This document shows, piece after piece, positions 1-8,480 of a DNA stretch of 64,000 nt. This stretch comes from Burkholderiaceae bacterium (GTDB lineage: Bacteria; Pseudomonadota; Gammaproteobacteria; Burkholderiales; Burkholderiaceae_B): contig JAJOJF010000009.1 in NCBI GenBank assembly GCA_021208885.1, forward strand, positions 1-64,000, given 5' to 3'. The position numbers were made by a program, and so were the translations under genes. The number at the start of each line of letters is the position of its first letter. Position 1 is the stretch's first letter. The notes under the pieces were generated by a model, which saw only the letters and a program-made list of their open reading frames with translations, did no database searches and was not told the origin of the DNA.

Positions 1-112
1 GTTGCGCCTCCAGATAACCACCAGACACCAAGCATAAGCCCAGCACCCAATCATCACCTAGATCACCCAACGTCTCACGACACCAAGTGCCCACACTTAT
101 CGGTTGTTTCGT

Positions 113-250
113 TGTTAAAGAGCAAATCAGCTTGATCAATCGATCTGTGCTGACTTCGCTTTCGCCTTGTCTCAAGTCACCGTTGACGGTGAGTTGCGTT
201 TCAGCAGCGAAGAAACGAGATTATGAACGTGTTTTCCACCATTGTCAAAT
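113..250 (-). promoter_or_regulatory. rRNA operon promoter and leader (P-rrn, boxB-like hairpin, boxA)
   Basis: On the minus strand a near-consensus sigma-70 promoter is visible: TTGACA at 248-243, a 17-base spacer and CATAAT at 225-220. Downstream follow a hairpin TCACCGT-CA-ACGGTGA (192-177) and a perfect boxA, TGCTCTTTAACA (124-113), the NusB/NusE antitermination site of rRNA leaders. The order promoter, boxB-like hairpin, boxA is that of bacterial rrn operons. The sequence left of boxA (AACCGATAAGTGTGGGCACT around 102-83) resembles betaproteobacterial 16S leaders. No 16S sequence is inside the window, so the 16S gene itself should begin just beyond the left edge. Confidence 0.85.
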
Positions 251-256
251 CAAAAG

Positions 257-272
257 TTCGGGTTGACCCGAA
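257..272. promoter_or_regulatory. 16-bp palindrome upstream of the rrn promoter
   Basis: TTCGGGT-TG-ACCCGAA is a perfect inverted repeat with a two-base centre. It lies 9 bases upstream of the rrn -35 box, where UP elements or Fis-like activator sites sit, and 54 bases upstream of rng. No known operator was recognised. Confidence 0.4.
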
Positions 273-326
273 TACGGCTAGACTCTGTTGAAATACACTG
301 AATTCTCAATTCTGAGCACAGCCTAA

Positions 327-1799
327 ATGGACCCATCCACTGAAGATATTCTGATCAATGTCACCCCGTTTGAGACTCGGGTAGCCTTGGTTTGCCAGGG
401 TGCCGTGCAAGAACTGCACCTGGAGCGCACCTATCAACTTGGCCAAGTCGGCAATATCCGGCTTGGCAAGGTGGTACGGGTGCTACCCGGCATGCAAAGT
501 GCTTTTATCGATATTGGCCTAGAGCGAGCTGCTTTCATTCACATTGCCGACGTTCGAGAAAACCGCCAGGAAAGGGTGTCAGGCGTCACCCCCACGCCCA
601 TAGAAAAGCTACTCTTTGAGGGCCAGACCATCATGGTCCAAGTCATCAAAGACCCGATTGGCACCAAAGGTGCCCGTCTTTCGACCCAGATTAGCCTGGC
701 CGGACGACTGCTGGTCTACCTGCCGCACGACCCTCATATTGGCGTGTCGCAACGCATCGAATCTGAAGAGGAGCGCCAAGCACTGCGTGCGCGCGTACAA
801 AACCTCATGCCCGAGGATTGCCAGGGTGGCTTTATTGTGCGCACGCAAGCAGAAGACGCCAGCGACGAGGCCCTGCGCACCGACATTGAGTACCTCATGC
901 GGCTGTGGCGCAACATACAAACAGCCGCCAAGTCGTCAGGCGCACCGGCACTGCTCTATCAAGACCTGACACTGCCGCAGCGGGTGCTGCGCGATGTAGC
1001 CAGCGCGCGCACGCACCGAATCTTGGTCGACGACCAGGCGGTGGTTTCTGACATGCGCCAATGGTCTGACACCTACACACCCGAGACCACCGCAAAGATC
1101 CAGCACTACGAGGGTGACCGAGCGCTGTTTGATCTTGCCAACGTGGAAGATGAGCTTAAACGCGCCTTGTCACGCCGGGTAGATTTGAAGTCCGGTGGCT
1201 ATCTCATTATCGACCAGACTGAAGCACTCACGTCAATTGATGTGAATACAGGCGGTTTTGTCGGCGGACGTAATTTCGATGACACTATCTTCAGGAACAA
1301 CCTGGAGGCTGCGCATGCCATCGCTAGACAGTTACGGTTGCGCAATCTCGGCGGCATCATTGTCATCGACTTTATCGACATGCACGACCCGGAACACCAG
1401 GCTGCTGTGCTCGAGGCACTCAAGCAAGCATTGGCGCAGGATCGCACACGCACCACGGTTAGCGACTTCAGCCCGCTCGGGCTAGTTGAAATCACACGCA
1501 AACGTACCCGTGACGCGCTAGCCCATCACCTATGTGAGTCATGCCCAACTTGCCAAAGCCGCGGTCAAATCCTGACTGCCCGCAGTGTCTGCTACGAGAT
1601 TTTGCGCGAGATCATGCGCGAAGCTCGCCAGTTCAATCCCCGCGAATACAGGATTCTTGCTTCTCAAAGCGTGATCGATCTGTTTCTTGAAGAAGAGAGT
1701 CAACACCTGGCCCAGCTCAGTGACCACATCGGCAAGCCAATTTCACTGGAGGTCTCAACCGATTGCACGCAAGAGCAATACGACATTGTTTTGCTCTAG
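327..1799 (+). CDS. rng: Ribonuclease G
   Basis: RNase E/G family endoribonuclease that matures the 5' end of 16S rRNA and cuts A/U-rich single-stranded RNA in the cytoplasm. The 490-residue length fits RNase G; the long RNase E C-terminal scaffold is absent. An S1 RNA-binding domain covers about 38-127. The catalytic Mg-binding aspartates are visible in SIDVNTGG (D305) and IVIDFIDM (D348), and the zinc-link cysteines in CESCPTC near residue 410. The family-typical start MDPSTEDILIN supports ATG at 327, although no strong ribosome-binding site precedes it. It is divergent from the rRNA operon. The usual neighbours maf and rlmH are not next to it here. Confidence 0.95.
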   Translation: MDPSTEDILINVTPFETRVALVCQGAVQELHLERTYQLGQVGNIRLGKVVRVLPGMQSAFIDIGLERAAFIHIADVRENRQERVSGVTPTPIEKLLFEGQTIMVQVIKDPIGTKGARLSTQISLAGRLLVYLPHDPHIGVSQRIESEEERQALRARVQNLMPEDCQGGFIVRTQAEDASDEALRTDIEYLMRLWRNIQTAAKSSGAPALLYQDLTLPQRVLRDVASARTHRILVDDQAVVSDMRQWSDTYTPETTAKIQHYEGDRALFDLANVEDELKRALSRRVDLKSGGYLIIDQTEALTSIDVNTGGFVGGRNFDDTIFRNNLEAAHAIARQLRLRNLGGIIVIDFIDMHDPEHQAAVLEALKQALAQDRTRTTVSDFSPLGLVEITRKRTRDALAHHLCESCPTCQSRGQILTARSVCYEILREIMREARQFNPREYRILASQSVIDLFLEEESQHLAQLSDHIGKPISLEVSTDCTQEQYDIVLL

Positions 1800-1827
1800 C
1801 CGGTCAATCGAGCCTAAGCCATCAGGA

Positions 1828-3663
1828 CTAAGCCTCTTGCGCGGCAAACTGCATCTTAAACAGAGCCGCATAAGCGCCATCGATGGCCAATAACTCCTGG
1901 TGTGAACCGCTTTCGATGATGCGACCATGGTCTAGCACCACGATGCGATCGGCGTTTTGTACGGTTGAAAGCCGGTGAGCGATCACCAGCGTGGTACGCC
2001 CTTTCATGAGCGTCTCAAGCGATGCCTGAACCTGACGCTCTGACTCGTTATCCAAGGCCGAAGTTGCCTCATCCAGAATCAGAATCGGGGCGTTTTTAAT
2101 CAATGCTCTGGCAATTGCCAAGCGTTGACGCTGCCCGCCAGAGAGGCGCGTGGCGTTTTCACCAACTTCCGTGTGGATGCCATTGGGTAACCCATCCACA
2201 AATTCCAGCAAATTCGCTGCAGCCAGCGCGTCCCTGATCTGATGCTCATCAACGTCCTTGAGGGCGCCGTAACCCACGTTGGTGGCGATCGTTCCATTAA
2301 AGAGGACCACATCCTGGCTAACCAGGGACAATTGCGCGCGCAGGTTTTGCAAAGAGAGCGTTTGTATGTCAACGCCATCAATAAACACCTTGCCAGAACC
2401 AGGCACCACGAAGCGAGGCAGCATATTGACCAGGGTAGTCTTGCCGCTGCCAGATCGCCCAACCAAGGCCACAATCTGCCCCGGTTCAATGTTCAAAGAC
2501 ACATCCTGCAAGGTATCTCGCTCAGCACTTTCAAAACGATGAGTAACGTGCTGAAACTGAACTCGACCTGCTACCGGTCCCCTGAAATCTGCGCCAAGCT
2601 CGCGATCCTCGCCGGGCTTGTCAATCAGGTCAAAAACACTTTCAGCTGCTGCCAGCATGCGCTGCATGTTGCTAAGCACGCTCGTTAAGCGCTTGACCGG
2701 ATCAAAAATCTGGGCAAGGGCAGCCATGAAAGCCGCAAAGCTGCCAACTGACAATACACCCTGGGTTGCTTCGTTTAGCGCCACGCCAATGGCCAACGCC
2801 ACCGCAACAGCGATGATGACCTGTGCAATTGAACGCAAAGCCGAGTCGGCAATGGCATTGCGCATTTGATGGCGCCGCAACTGGCTATTCACGTCACCAA
2901 AACGCTCACGCTCTACCCCATAGCCGTCAAATAACTTGATCACCCGTTGCGCCAGTATCCCTTCTGACACAACTTCGGCAAGCTTGGCGTTGCTGCTGAT
3001 CGTCTCGCGGTTAATGCGACGCAGCCGCTTCATAAAGAGCCGCGACACAAACACCGAACTTGGCAAAACCACCAAAATAATCAGCGTTAACTGCCACGAC
3101 ATGTAAAAAAGAACTGCTAGCAGCGAAATCACAACCAGCGTTTCACGAACCAGTACTGTCGCAACACTCGTGGCAATCGAACTGATGTTGCCTGCATCCA
3201 CCGTGAAACGGTTCATCAATCGACCGCTGTCTCCACGCTTGAACTCATCGTCGGGCAAAGACAACAAGCGCTCAAACATGTCACTGCGCAAGCCGAGCAA
3301 CAAATGGTTGGCAACCCAGGCCAGCAAGTAATCACTAAAGAAGGAACAAATGCCTCTGAGCAGCACCAAGCCCACAATCGCCAAGGGGATCAGCCAGACA
3401 TACTCAGGTTTGGCGCCCGTGACACCCTCATCGAGCAGCGGCTTCATGGCCACTGCCAACGTGGGCTGGGTAGCAGCTGCCAAAGCCATAAAGAAGGCTG
3501 CCACGGCAAGCGCTTTCCAGAGCTTGCCCACACGCGAATAGATACGACCCCAAACGACGTTCTTAAGGGGGTGGTCAGAATGAGGATTAGCGCTGTCCTG
3601 CTTCAACTGGAACCTTTTTACAATACCGGTGGCAGACACCGCCACACGGAAATAAAACCGCAT
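1828..3663 (-). CDS. msbA: Lipid A export ATP-binding/permease protein MsbA
   Basis: Homodimeric ABC exporter that flips lipid A-core across the inner membrane. The N-terminal transmembrane domain (about residues 30-330, including LSAATQPTLAV-like text read here as LAAATQPTLAV) is followed by an ATPase domain with Walker A GRSGSGKTT, signature LSGGQRQR, Walker B ILILDEATSALD and H-loop IAHRLSTV. The open frame extends to 3810, but residues before 3663 do not look like the family and run into the divergent glycosyltransferase gene; ATG at 3663 gives 611 residues, near the usual 580-600. An internal GTG or TTG start is possible. The divergent GT9 gene at 3712 supports an LPS role. Confidence 0.92.
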   Translation of the reverse strand: MRFYFRVAVSATGIVKRFQLKQDSANPHSDHPLKNVVWGRIYSRVGKLWKALAVAAFFMALAAATQPTLAVAMKPLLDEGVTGAKPEYVWLIPLAIVGLVLLRGICSFFSDYLLAWVANHLLLGLRSDMFERLLSLPDDEFKRGDSGRLMNRFTVDAGNISSIATSVATVLVRETLVVISLLAVLFYMSWQLTLIILVVLPSSVFVSRLFMKRLRRINRETISSNAKLAEVVSEGILAQRVIKLFDGYGVERERFGDVNSQLRRHQMRNAIADSALRSIAQVIIAVAVALAIGVALNEATQGVLSVGSFAAFMAALAQIFDPVKRLTSVLSNMQRMLAAAESVFDLIDKPGEDRELGADFRGPVAGRVQFQHVTHRFESAERDTLQDVSLNIEPGQIVALVGRSGSGKTTLVNMLPRFVVPGSGKVFIDGVDIQTLSLQNLRAQLSLVSQDVVLFNGTIATNVGYGALKDVDEHQIRDALAAANLLEFVDGLPNGIHTEVGENATRLSGGQRQRLAIARALIKNAPILILDEATSALDNESERQVQASLETLMKGRTTLVIAHRLSTVQNADRIVVLDHGRIIESGSHQELLAIDGAYAALFKMQFAAQEA

Positions 3664-3711
3664 TGTACCGAGGCCACCCGCAGCCTGTGCGCAGATGCTA
3701 TTCTGCCAACC

Positions 3712-4731
3712 GTGACAAAGCCCGCTCGCCCCTCGCCAACAGTTATTGTGCGCCTGCCCAACTGGGTGGGCGATGTCTGCATGAGTCTGCCAGCCCTTGC
3801 GGCTATCCATGACTCGGTCAAGCTGGCTGAGCGGTCACTCATCATCTGCGGCAGGCCTTGGGCAAAAGACCTGGTCGCCGAATTTGACCCGCAGCAATTC
3901 GTAGAACTCACCGGCAAGTTTTGGGGCGATCGCCGCGCCGTGCTCACCATACCCTCAAAAAGCCGCCACAATAGCCTTGGGCTCATCATGCCGGACTCGT
4001 TTTCTAGTGCGGCTTTGTTTGCCTCAACCCAAATTACATCGGCTGGCTACCGCGACGATGGACGTAGTTGGCTGTTGCGCTGGCCGATCAAAAAACCGGT
4101 CGCACCCGTGCATGCTGCCCAAAAATGGTGGTTGCTGACACAAACTGCACTCAGGCAGTGGGGCTTGCACTGCCCCGCCCTGGAAAACGATCTTCCACCG
4201 TACACATCACTGAAACTGAACGACAGCGACCGCAACAAAGCGCGCGCGCTGCTAGCAGTCAACGGACTCGAATCAAAGGCATTTGTTTTGGTGGCACCAA
4301 CTGCAACGGGCACTCACCACGGCAAGGTGAAGGTCTGGCCACACTTTGGTGAACTGGTGCAGGCTCTCAGAATTAGCCACACCGATATCGAAATCGTGAT
4401 GTGCCCTCCTGCACACGAACAAGACCAAGCCCGCCAAGCATGCCCTCAGGCCAAGCTGTTGCCGCCGCTGCCACTGAAAGCTTTCTGTGCGCTCGCCCAA
4501 ATGGCGCGCCTGGTCATTTGCAATGACTCCGGGGTGTCGCATCTGGCTGCGGCTGTCAATGCCGAGCAGTTAACACTCTTCGGTGTGACCAACCCGGCTC
4601 ACACCCGACCATGGACGACACGTGCCCATCTAATTGGGCAAGAGAATCAGTGGCCAGATGCGGCAGCCGTCTTGGCAAAAGTCAAGGAAATATTAGCGTT
4701 ACGCCAACCACACACCACCAACTCGTTTTAG
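3712..4731 (+). CDS. Glycosyltransferase family 9 (ADP-heptose:LPS heptosyltransferase-like)
   Basis: GT9 enzyme that probably adds heptose to the LPS inner core at the cytoplasmic face of the inner membrane. The N-terminal motif VIVRLPNWVGDVCMSLPAL matches the acceptor-side glycine loop of WaaF/WaaC, and CNDSGVSHLAAAV near the C-terminus is the conserved nucleotide-sugar site. The frame is open back to 3304 inside msbA, so the start is uncertain; GTG at 3712 puts the glycine loop about 15 residues in, as expected, and gives 339 residues. The downstream ydcF-like gene begins 9 bases after the stop, so they are probably co-transcribed. It resembles WaaF more than WaaC, but the exact sugar step is not resolved. 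Confidence 0.85.
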   Translation: MTKPARPSPTVIVRLPNWVGDVCMSLPALAAIHDSVKLAERSLIICGRPWAKDLVAEFDPQQFVELTGKFWGDRRAVLTIPSKSRHNSLGLIMPDSFSSAALFASTQITSAGYRDDGRSWLLRWPIKKPVAPVHAAQKWWLLTQTALRQWGLHCPALENDLPPYTSLKLNDSDRNKARALLAVNGLESKAFVLVAPTATGTHHGKVKVWPHFGELVQALRISHTDIEIVMCPPAHEQDQARQACPQAKLLPPLPLKAFCALAQMARLVICNDSGVSHLAAAVNAEQLTLFGVTNPAHTRPWTTRAHLIGQENQWPDAAAVLAKVKEILALRQPHTTNSF

Positions 4732-4740
4732 ACTACTGGC

Positions 4741-5514
4741 ATGCTCAACAGTCTGGGATACAGCCTATTATTTGCGCCTAACGTGCTGGTCGCGTTGGTG
4801 GTAGTGGCTGTCTTTCTGCTACTGATTCGCAAGCATAAAACAGCGATTTTTTGTTTGCTTGTTGGTCTTGGCTGGGTGCTGCTCTGGTCTTTGCCAGCGG
4901 TGACAGTGGTCACTGGCAGCTGGCTCGAAAGCCGATATGCGCAGCGCCAAGCAGCCACATATCCGCAAGTGCAAGCGATCGTGGTGCTGGGTGGCCACAT
5001 ACAGGGCAATCGCCGCAACTGGTTTGAGCCCTATGATCGCGACAAGGTAATTAGCCGTGAGTCGTTGGCTGCTGATCTCTATGCCACCAACCGTGCACCG
5101 CTCATTCTCTTGTCTGGTGGTGCTTTGGTTGGCGACATCAGTGACACGGCAAATATGGCGCGCTATCTGCAAAACAACGGTGTGCCGGCTGAAGCCATTT
5201 TGCAAGAGACCGAAAGCCAAAGCACACTAGAGAATGCCGAACTGACCCGAAGAACCCTGCAACGGTTGGACGTCGACAGGATTCTGCTCGTGACGTCAGC
5301 GTTGCACATGCCGCGCGCCATGGCGGCCTTTGACAACACCGGTATCGCCGTTACCGCAGCACCCCTGCCGCCACAAATAGAATTGCCACCTGATTCCGTT
5401 CAGCACCCTTGGTCACCCGATTTGCATACCTTACTGGCAAGCCGCAGCATCATAAAAGAATATGCAGGGCTATTGATTTACTGGCTGTCTGGCGTCAAGA
5501 ACGCGTTAATCTAG
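4741..5514 (+). CDS. YdcF/ElyC-like DUF218 membrane protein
   Basis: Two N-terminal hydrophobic segments (about residues 8-25 and 34-58) are followed by a DUF218 domain starting at IVVLGGHI. The family hallmarks are present: ILLSGGA, the ETESQSTLENAE segment and LLVTSALHMPRA with its conserved histidine. ElyC and SanA relatives act in envelope integrity and lipid-carrier or vancomycin-sensitivity phenotypes; the biochemical reaction is not settled. At 257 residues it matches the ElyC size class. It lies 9 bases after the GT9 gene and 65 bases before the O-antigen ligase, so an envelope polysaccharide role is likely. Confidence 0.85.
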   Translation: MLNSLGYSLLFAPNVLVALVVVAVFLLLIRKHKTAIFCLLVGLGWVLLWSLPAVTVVTGSWLESRYAQRQAATYPQVQAIVVLGGHIQGNRRNWFEPYDRDKVISRESLAADLYATNRAPLILLSGGALVGDISDTANMARYLQNNGVPAEAILQETESQSTLENAELTRRTLQRLDVDRILLVTSALHMPRAMAAFDNTGIAVTAAPLPPQIELPPDSVQHPWSPDLHTLLASRSIIKEYAGLLIYWLSGVKNALI

Positions 5515-5579
5515 CGCCGAACAAAACACAACTGACAAATCACAATTCACAAACCGCAACCTGGCCACAACAAGAATCC

Positions 5580-6848
5580 ATGACCGATACCGCGAGCCTG
5601 CCTGACCTGCTGCATACGCGCAAGACCATGATATTTGAGCATGCAGCATCATTGCTGACACTTCTGTTCGCTGTGTCTGTCTTCGTCTGGAAGCCTGGCA
5701 TTTATGCCACCTCTGGCGCGATCATCGCGTATTTGCTTGTGCGAAGCGCAGTCGATGTGCAATACCGACAATTGCTTTGGAGCAACAGCATCACCAAAGT
5801 CACGCTAGCAATGTTCGCCCTCGGACTGGTTACTGCGGCGATTGGTGCACAGCAACTGAGCGACTGGACATGGATGGCACGCAAGACCATGTTTTTGCCG
5901 GTCATTATTTTCTTTGCAGTAGCGCTATCACGCGAGACAAATAGAAAACTTGCTCTTTTTGGCTTGATCACGTGTTTCTGGATTGCATCGATTCTCACGC
6001 TATGGGAATACAACTGGCAATTCGTTTTCGGCGGGCGCATGCAGGGCACATGGCCGCAAGGCACCTGGGACAACCTGCTAGGAATATTTGTAACTTTTTT
6101 GGTTCTGTTTTATCGCTGGACAAGCAGCGCACTGATCTACCGCAGCATTTACTGGGTAACTTTGCTAATGGCTGTCCTGATGCTATTGCTTGCCGGCGGT
6201 CGTGGCCCATGGCTGGCCACCGTTGCTAGCGTGGGCATCTATCTGATCGTATTCCGACCCAACCGCAAAGTCCTTCTGGCTGGCTTGGCTGGCATCATCG
6301 TTGCAACTATCGCTGCAACGACGTTGTTTGAAAATCGTACGGAAGCCCTCATCGATCGAATTCAGTCGATCGGTGCTACTTCCCAGGAACAGGACGGCTC
6401 GAACTGGGTACGGTTGCAAGTCTGGCACATTGGCGCAACACATTTTGAGCACATCCTCAAAACTGATCCAGTAGCCGGCCTCTTTGGCTCAGGCGCCAAG
6501 AGCTACAACCCAAAACAGATTGAATTTTTTGAGACGATGCCATATAGCCCAGAGGACCGAGCACTACTGCAAAGCTATGGTTACCCCAGTGGCGACCCAC
6601 ACAACACCTACATCGATAGTGCGCTCAGAAACGGCTTAGTTTGGACAGTCGCCATATTCGTTTACCTGATTTGGCTGTGCACCCAATTCAAGATTCGGCA
6701 GACATTCGCTAGAGCTGAGCCCTTGGTGCTGCTCATGTACCTGTGCATCATGGCGATGTTTTACACGGTGCTGCCCCACTTCATGTCGTTTTTCTTTGCG
6801 CTGTTTGTGATGATGTTAAAGCTCGGTGAGCGGCCATCGGAGACGTAA
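5580..6848 (+). CDS. O-antigen ligase / Wzy_C family membrane protein
   Basis: Polytopic inner-membrane protein of about 422 residues with roughly 10-12 hydrophobic segments. The Wzy_C features are visible: the LLAGGRGPWLA motif after a transmembrane helix and a large periplasmic loop ending in GDPHNTYIDSALRNGL, with the conserved histidine of WaaL-type ligases. It probably transfers undecaprenyl-linked O-antigen or another glycan to lipid A-core. The open frame begins at 5409 inside the preceding gene; ATG 5580 (MTDTASLP) gives a normal N-terminus. Context (msbA and GT9 genes) supports WaaL, but a polymerase of the same fold is possible. Confidence 0.85.
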   Translation: MTDTASLPDLLHTRKTMIFEHAASLLTLLFAVSVFVWKPGIYATSGAIIAYLLVRSAVDVQYRQLLWSNSITKVTLAMFALGLVTAAIGAQQLSDWTWMARKTMFLPVIIFFAVALSRETNRKLALFGLITCFWIASILTLWEYNWQFVFGGRMQGTWPQGTWDNLLGIFVTFLVLFYRWTSSALIYRSIYWVTLLMAVLMLLLAGGRGPWLATVASVGIYLIVFRPNRKVLLAGLAGIIVATIAATTLFENRTEALIDRIQSIGATSQEQDGSNWVRLQVWHIGATHFEHILKTDPVAGLFGSGAKSYNPKQIEFFETMPYSPEDRALLQSYGYPSGDPHNTYIDSALRNGLVWTVAIFVYLIWLCTQFKIRQTFARAEPLVLLMYLCIMAMFYTVLPHFMSFFFALFVMMLKLGERPSET

Positions 6849-6890
6849 AGTTGCGACTTAAAACCGACCACCCAATGTCGGGCGAAGCAA

Positions 6891-7574
6891 TCAAGTACCG
6901 TTGGCTTTGACAAACACCGAAGTGAAGCTTGCGCGTGAATGAAAATGGTAGTTGTGTTCACGCATGTAACGGGCTGCCTCACCGTTGACGACGTCAATCA
7001 CGTCCTCAGCAAACTGCTCTACCGTGATAACCATGGGCCGGTACCGATTCAGATCAATATCGAGTAAAACCGCTTCGTCGTACCCCTCAACATCGATGTT
7101 GATGTAAGAAATATCCTGCAGGCCCTGCTGCTCGAGCAGATTCATCACCGTTGTGCTCGGGACCGTGATCGAAACATGATCCTTGGGTGCCTGGGATGTG
7201 AGCCCAGTACCCAACGCACTCAGCCCGTGTTTTTCTTGTTTGACAGGCAATAGCAAGTCAATTTCCCTTTTGCCCGCGTCATACTCTTTCTGGGTAATAA
7301 CTGCAGCATGAATATTGGTATCGTTGGATCGATGCTTGTTGAATAACTTGATCGAATTCGGATTGGCATCGACATTGACACATCGCCAGCCACACATCCA
7401 GAAATAGGCCGTGTTGTTAAATCGAAACGGGTGGTAGGCGCCAATGTCAAGACAAGTGCCCATTACTCGGCGAGGCGCGAAATGCTTTCGGGCCAGACAG
7501 TCCTCGGCGTATTGCCCAAAATGACCTTTGAATTGCCCCGACAGGACTGCCTTCAGTACGTGCGTTAGTTTCAT
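6891..7574 (-). CDS. FkbM family methyltransferase
   Basis: SAM-dependent methyltransferase of the FkbM (Methyltransf_21) family, 227 residues. The SAM-binding motif I is CLDIGAYHP, the acidic loop is VNVDANP, and the family signature SYINIDVEGYDEAVLLDID is near residue 160. Such enzymes O-methylate sugars of polysaccharides or glycolipids; the substrate here is unknown. It lies on the opposite strand to the O-antigen ligase (42-base gap) and diverges from the unrecognised gene at 7731, with a 156-base shared upstream region. A role in decorating LPS or exopolysaccharide is inferred from the context. Confidence 0.85.
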   Translation of the reverse strand: MKLTHVLKAVLSGQFKGHFGQYAEDCLARKHFAPRRVMGTCLDIGAYHPFRFNNTAYFWMCGWRCVNVDANPNSIKLFNKHRSNDTNIHAAVITQKEYDAGKREIDLLLPVKQEKHGLSALGTGLTSQAPKDHVSITVPSTTVMNLLEQQGLQDISYINIDVEGYDEAVLLDIDLNRYRPMVITVEQFAEDVIDVVNGEAARYMREHNYHFHSRASFTSVFVKANGT

Positions 7575-7730
7575 GCGTCCTCAGTGACGGGGAATCCCCC
7601 TAAGCTGCACGCAGTTTACAATGCCCACGCAGGATAAAAGAAAAACTATCGAGTTCCCGGCACCTTAATCAAGTTTGCCTATTCGCTTGACTATCGATCA
7701 ACCACCGAATTACGGTCTTTCACAAACATC

Positions 7731-8480
7731 ATGCAAAACGCCGTGCTATTTGCCACTGCTTACATCAAAGACCAACGAGCATGGCTGACGCGCTACAAAC
7801 CTTGGATTGACTATTACCAGCAGTCGCCACTGGGCAACCTGCCGCTGGTTCTGATTGATGATGGCTCACCGTACTTGCCTGACAATTCAGCGGTGGCTAT
7901 TTGCAACCCGAGCGAACCGGCTCAGTTGAGGGCTGGCCAACCGACCATTTTCCATTTCAACGACAACCTCGGTCGATCTTCGCTGCAAAGTTATCCTGGA
8001 TGGTGGCGCAGTTTTCTGTTTAGCGCTCAGATTGCACGATCAAATGACAATTGCAAACTGATTCACATTGAATCGGACGCTTACGTACTAAGCCCACGCT
8101 TATTTCAGAAAATCATCGACCTACGTCATGGTTGGACAACATTCTGGCTGGAAAAATATCAAATGCCCGAGACAGCCATTCAAGTGATTTGTCCAGACCA
8201 ACTAGCGAACCTAGAGCAGATCGAGCGCCACCCCATGCTTAATCGCGAAATGGCTGAAAAATTTTTGCCATTCACGGAGATCGACAAACAAATGATTGGG
8301 GATAGGTACAGTGAATTCAAGCGTAACCGATGGATTTTTCGTTCACGGAAATTTGATGGATTTCCGCTTTTTAAAACGGACTTTTTCTTTAAGCCAATAC
8401 CGTCAAACGCTGACTTCGCTACGCAAGTCGTGCCACGCCAGCTAAAAGACTTCCGTTTTAGAAATCCCGTCAACGTGTAG
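7731..8480 (+). CDS. Protein of unknown function in an LPS locus, possibly a GT-A type glycosyltransferase
   Basis: 249 residues, not recognised with certainty. The N-terminal half has alternating strands and helices: VLFATAYIKDQ, then LPLVLIDDGSPYLPD, then LIHIESDAYVLSPRLF near residue 107. The IDDGS and ESDAYV elements resemble the nucleotide-sugar binding loop and DxD-like motif of GT-A glycosyltransferases. There are no signal peptide or membrane segments. Its last 39 bases overlap the convergent GT9 gene. Enrichment of aromatic residues and its position between FkbM and GT9 genes fit glycan assembly, but the function is not established. Confidence 0.6.
   Translation: MQNAVLFATAYIKDQRAWLTRYKPWIDYYQQSPLGNLPLVLIDDGSPYLPDNSAVAICNPSEPAQLRAGQPTIFHFNDNLGRSSLQSYPGWWRSFLFSAQIARSNDNCKLIHIESDAYVLSPRLFQKIIDLRHGWTTFWLEKYQMPETAIQVICPDQLANLEQIERHPMLNREMAEKFLPFTEIDKQMIGDRYSEFKRNRWIFRSRKFDGFPLFKTDFFFKPIPSNADFATQVVPRQLKDFRFRNPVNV

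Noticed and set aside
3304-3711. N-terminal extension of the GT9 frame through the msbA gene
   Set aside because: It overlaps a well-supported coding sequence in antisense and adds no family features; the glycine loop would be too far from the start.
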